From: Pseudomonas sp.
GTDB taxonomy: Bacteria; Pseudomonadota; Gammaproteobacteria; Pseudomonadales; Pseudomonadaceae
Length of the DNA: 64,000 nucleotides
Direction: 5' to 3'
Assembly: GCF_028293835.1 (NCBI RefSeq)
Contig: NZ_JAQGNX010000183.1
Location: forward strand, 1-64,000
A program made the position numbers and the translations under genes. How positions within the stretch are numbered: position 1 is the first letter of the stretch; each line of letters begins with the position of its first letter. This document shows, piece by piece, positions 61,040-64,000 of this stretch. The notes below the pieces were generated by a model. That model saw only the letters and a program-made list of their open reading frames with translations. It did not search any database and was not told the origin of the DNA.

Positions 61040-62499
61040 ACCTGACGCTCTTACAGCGCCTGTCGGTAGCGTTTGCGATCTTGTTGCTAGCCTGTTGCGG
61101 GGCATCGGCCTGGCTGCAAATTCGCGCCAATGACCTGCATGAAAAAGAGGTGGTGCAAGGCCTGTCCCTGGGTCTCGCTGAAAGTATCGCCCGGGATAAC
61201 AACATGATCGGCGCCAAAGCCGATGTCGTCCGGGTCCTGTTCAGCAAGTTGATGAACGTCAACCCCAGCGTCGAAGTGTATTTGCTCGACAGCACCGGAC
61301 ACGTCACGGGCGATGACGCACCGGCTGGGCATTTGAAGCGTGACCGGGTTGATCTTGCGCCGCTGCATCAACTGTTGGCAGGTGGACAATTGCCGATACT
61401 TGGCGACGACCCACGCAGTCTCGACGGTGAAAAGGTCTTCAGCGTCGCCGCGTTGCACATGGGAGACCAAGACCTCGGTTACATTTATGTCGTGCTGCTG
61501 GGCGAAGCTCATGATCGGCTGTCGGCTCAAGTAGCAGCCAGCTCGGTGCTACGCACGACGTTGTGGTCCATGGGCCTGGTTTCACTACTGGGGCTGGTGG
61601 CGGGCTTGATGGCGTTCCGTTTGATCACCCGGCCATTGCGGCGGTTGGCTGACACCATGCGCAATTTTGATACCGAAGCTGAGCCGGTTTTACTGCCGGT
61701 ACTGGACCACACGAGTGTCAGTCGTCGCGATGAAATTGCCGTGCTGGAAACCAGTTTCGTGCAAATGGCCGCCCGAATCGCCGAGCAGTGGCGCACGTTG
61801 GTTGAGCTGGATCAGGACCGACGTGAAGTGGTGGCGAACATTTCCCATGACCTGCGCACGCCGCTGGCGTCGATGCACGGCTACCTTGAGATGCTCTCGG
61901 TCAAGGGGGCGACCCTCAGCGAAGTCGAGCGGCAGCGCTACCTGGCCGTGGCGCTGGCACAGAGCAACAAGGTACGGCAGCTGGCCCAGGCCTTGTTCGA
62001 ACTGGCCCGCCTTGAACATGGTGGGGTGCAGCCGCAGATTGAAGACTTCTCGCTGACGGATCTGATCCAGGACGTGTTCCAGAAATTCGAACTGATGGCC
62101 GAGGAAAAGCAGTCGAGACTGGTGGCGGTATTACCCCGCTCATCATCCATGGTTTCAGCGGATTTGGGCCTGATCGAGCGGGTGTTGACCAACCTGATCG
62201 ACAATGCCATTCGTCACACCCCGGCAAACGGCACCATCGAAGTCGAACTGCGACACGAGGCGGAAAAAGTCATCGTCACCGTCAGCGACAGTGGCTCTGG
62301 CATTCCTGACGAATTGTTGGAAAGCCTGTTCCGACGCCCATTCAGCCAGACCGGCGATCGACGTACCGGTGGCCTTGGACTATTGATCGTGCGGCGCATT
62401 TTGCAACTGCACGGTTGCCAGATCCACCTGCTCTCGATACCCGGCAAAGGCGCCTCGTTTTGCTTCGAATTGCCGGCAACCCTGCCACACAACTCCTAA
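61036..62499 (+). CDS. Membrane sensor histidine kinase
   Basis: This 487-residue kinase has two membrane segments (residues ~8-26 and ~177-199) flanking a periplasmic sensor of about 150 residues. It also has a HAMP linker (FRLITRPLRRLADTMRNF), the H-box ANISHDLRTPLASMHGYLEM, the N-box NLIDNAIRHTPANG, and ATP lid motifs SDSGSGIPDE and GGLGLLIVRRI. It is coupled to the response regulator by ATGA overlap. The periplasmic sensor and the divergent periplasmic repair operon suggest it senses oxidative (for example hypochlorous-type) damage; this is inference. Confidence 0.92.
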   Translation: MNLTLLQRLSVAFAILLLACCGASAWLQIRANDLHEKEVVQGLSLGLAESIARDNNMIGAKADVVRVLFSKLMNVNPSVEVYLLDSTGHVTGDDAPAGHLKRDRVDLAPLHQLLAGGQLPILGDDPRSLDGEKVFSVAALHMGDQDLGYIYVVLLGEAHDRLSAQVAASSVLRTTLWSMGLVSLLGLVAGLMAFRLITRPLRRLADTMRNFDTEAEPVLLPVLDHTSVSRRDEIAVLETSFVQMAARIAEQWRTLVELDQDRREVVANISHDLRTPLASMHGYLEMLSVKGATLSEVERQRYLAVALAQSNKVRQLAQALFELARLEHGGVQPQIEDFSLTDLIQDVFQKFELMAEEKQSRLVAVLPRSSSMVSADLGLIERVLTNLIDNAIRHTPANGTIEVELRHEAEKVIVTVSDSGSGIPDELLESLFRRPFSQTGDRRTGGLGLLIVRRILQLHGCQIHLLSIPGKGASFCFELPATLPHNS

Positions 62500-62528
62500 A
62501 GGATTTATGTGATTGCCCGGAAATCCGC

Positions 62529-62566
62529 TTGTGGGAGCGAATTCACTCACGAAGAGGCCGGCACAG
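62529..62566 (-). repeat. REP-like element overlapping the LysR gene 3' end
   Basis: GCTTGTGGGAGCGAATTCAC (from 62529), followed by CTCACGAAGAGGCCGGCACAG, resembles a common Pseudomonas REP. It overlaps the last codons and stop of the LysR gene, so the REP appears to supply its stop codon. Confidence 0.6.
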
Positions 62567-63476
62567 ACGGCTCAATCTCATCCCGCACAGTAGCCTCGGG
62601 CATCAACGTTGCAATCAGCGCACGAACTGTTCCCGGCAATGCATCCAATTCCCTCACCAAAATACTGCGCTCACGAATCGCCCATGGTTCATCCAGCGCA
62701 ATAATCTCCAGGGCCATGGTGCGACTGTGCCGCAGGGCGGCGGACTCCGGAATGATCCCAATGCCCACCCCGGCCTCGACCATCCGGCAAATAGCTTCGA
62801 AACTCGACACTTGAATCCGCAGCGACAGGTTCTGCCCCAGCCGTTCCACATGGTCACGCAGAAAGCTCAGCAACGTGCTGCCCTCATGCAAACCAATGTG
62901 CTGAAACGCCAACGTCTGTTTCAACGTCACCGGTTTCGGCCCCGCCAGCGCATGCCCGACGGCCACCGCCAACACCAGGCGGTCGGTACTGAAATGCATC
63001 ACCTGCAAACCGGCAGCTTCCACCGGCCCGGCGATAATCCCCATGTCGCTGCTGCCATCCAACACCCCGCGAACGATATCCCGCGACAAACGCTCTTGCA
63101 GATCAACCGTCACTCCCGGCCGTTTCGCCAGAAAACCCGCCAGCACCTCCGGCAGAAATTCAGTCACTGCCGTGGTGTTGGCGAAGATCCGGATATGCCC
63201 GGCCGAGTCAGTCCCGTAACGGGTGAACTCCGATTTCAGATAATCCACCTGACGCATGATCAATCGCGCGTGTTTGAGCAACCGCTGCCCAGCGGGGGTC
63301 AATTCGACGCCCCGGCTGTCGCGGTACAGCAAGCGCGTATCGAGTTGGATCTCCAGGGCTTTGATCCGCGCGCTGGCCGCCGCAGGTGACAGAAACGCCC
63401 GGCGCGCGCCCTGAGTCAGGCTTGGCGACTCGCCGATGTGAATAAACAAGCGCAAGTCGGCCAGATCGAAGTGCAT
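62547..63476 (-). CDS. LysR-family regulator divergent from an acyl-CoA hydratase-like gene
   Basis: This ~309-residue LysR protein has an HTH (DLRLFIHIGESPSLTQGARR, then LLYRDSRGVELTPAGQR) and a C-terminal effector domain (DMGIIAGPVEAAGLQVMHFS). The frame runs up to 63731, but the ATG at 63476 starts the conserved MHFDLADLRLF. Its last residues (SVPASS) and stop come from a REP-like sequence. It is divergent from the truncated hydratase gene, 138 bp apart, and resembles in position the regulator next to itaconate-type CoA pathways. Confidence 0.86.
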   Translation of the reverse strand: MHFDLADLRLFIHIGESPSLTQGARRAFLSPAAASARIKALEIQLDTRLLYRDSRGVELTPAGQRLLKHARLIMRQVDYLKSEFTRYGTDSAGHIRIFANTTAVTEFLPEVLAGFLAKRPGVTVDLQERLSRDIVRGVLDGSSDMGIIAGPVEAAGLQVMHFSTDRLVLAVAVGHALAGPKPVTLKQTLAFQHIGLHEGSTLLSFLRDHVERLGQNLSLRIQVSSFEAICRMVEAGVGIGIIPESAALRHSRTMALEIIALDEPWAIRERSILVRELDALPGTVRALIATLMPEATVRDEIEPSVPASS

Positions 63477-63614
63477 GAGCGTCTCCTGAGAAAACTGCGG
63501 GCGTTCAGCATATATGAACGCCGGGTTACGCAAATGCAAATTCTCAGAATGCCCGGCACCTAGCATGATCCTTCCCAGAATAATGACTGGCCCCAAAAAA
63601 AGAGGGAACCGCGC

Positions 63615-64000
63615 ATGAGTGCCGCAGATTTTACTGCCTGGCTGGGACGCACCGAAGAGGCTCAGGATCAATTGAGCCGCAACTTGATCAAGCGTATCGC
63701 TGCCACCTTTGGTGAAGACGCGCCTGCCCATGGTGCGGCATTACCGCCGCTGTGGCAGTGGTGTTTCTTCCAGGAGCCCGTGGCTGAATCATTGCTTGGC
63801 ACCGACGGTCACCCGGCGCGTGGCGGTTTCCTGCCACCCGCCGACAACCGCAACCGCATGTGGGCCGGTGGTCGGGTCGAATTCATCGAACCGCTGCGCG
63901 TAGGCGCCGATGCCCATCGGCTGTCAACCATCACCCATATCGAAGAAAAAGTCGGCCGCACCGGCGCACTGCTCTTCGTCACCGTGCGCCACGATTATTC
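63615..64000 (+). CDS. FAS1/MaoC-like acyl-CoA hydratase, 3' end outside window
   Basis: This frame continues past the right edge, so only 128 residues are seen. The start is the ATG at 63615 after GAGG. The sequence (LIKRIAATFGEDAP, PLWQWCFFQEPVAESLLG, GHPARGGFLPPADNRNRMWA, GGRVEFIEPLRVG) matches the N-terminal hot-dog half of mesaconyl/itaconyl-CoA hydratase-type enzymes with a FAS1-like dehydratase domain. It probably hydrates an unsaturated dicarboxylic acyl-CoA. A divergent LysR gene suggests inducible expression. Confidence 0.78.
   Translation, partial: MSAADFTAWLGRTEEAQDQLSRNLIKRIAATFGEDAPAHGAALPPLWQWCFFQEPVAESLLGTDGHPARGGFLPPADNRNRMWAGGRVEFIEPLRVGADAHRLSTITHIEEKVGRTGALLFVTVRHDY

Noticed and set aside
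1..64000. CRISPR arrays, toxin-antitoxin pairs, prophage or other defence systems
   Set aside because: No regularly spaced repeats, cas-like, phage-like or paired small toxin-antitoxin genes were seen anywhere in the window.

Overview
The window looks like the chromosome of a fluorescent-group Pseudomonas. It carries the bkdR/bkdA1-bkdA2-bkdB-lpdV cluster in Pseudomonas order, Pseudomonas-type REP/REPIN repeats, many LysR regulators, DMT and MFS transporters, and moderately high GC. There is no rRNA, CRISPR array, phage or intact mobile element. One tRNA-Ser gene is present. The left edge holds a decayed IS66-family tnpA.

Layout. 1-0.5 kb: IS66 remnant and a palindromic operator before a GntR/FadR regulator. 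0.5-8 kb: peroxiredoxin-like gene, two LysR genes, DoxX, the UV endonuclease UvsE, YciI and an SDR enzyme, and two small tandem paralogous genes. 8.2-11 kb: a small unknown gene, a response regulator with a TPR-like tail, and a minimal histidine kinase, the last two translationally coupled. 11-15 kb: DMT transporter, GapN-like aldehyde dehydrogenase, FUSC protein. 14.9-20.6 kb: BkdR and the divergent branched-chain keto acid dehydrogenase operon.

20.7-33.6 kb is the most unusual region. A LysR gene faces a long, tightly packed operon: two paralogous solute-binding proteins, a GlcD-type FAD dehydrogenase, an aminotransferase, two permeases, an ATPase, a thiol-dioxygenase-like cupin, a GST, and one polypeptide fusing four rhodanese domains to a cystathionine beta-lyase. 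A TauE/SafE exporter follows. Together these suggest import and breakdown of an organosulfur amino acid or cysteine S-conjugate, with sulfur handled as thiol, persulfide, sulfinate and exported sulfite. The substrate is not known from sequence.

33.7-48.4 kb: mixed metabolic and transport genes (formaldehyde dehydrogenase family, DUF2938, tRNA-Ser, SDR/LysR/isochorismatase, SulP, ZapE-like ATPase, RarD-like, HD protein, HxlR/MFS, AhpD-like, a hydrolase with every fluoroacetate dehalogenase catalytic residue, and a 36-residue membrane protein). 48.6-53 kb: a deoxyribose-type cluster like Salmonella deoQKPX, with DeoR-type operator palindromes before deoK and deoQ. 53-57 kb: DUF899 protein, hydrolase, LysR and a divergent DMT transporter. 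57-62.5 kb: a periplasmic methionine sulfoxide repair operon (msrB-dipZ-msrA) divergent from a two-component system. The right edge has a LysR gene divergent from a truncated FAS1/MaoC-like hydratase, possibly the start of an itaconate-type CoA pathway.

All assignments come from reading motifs, order and spacing; no database search was run.
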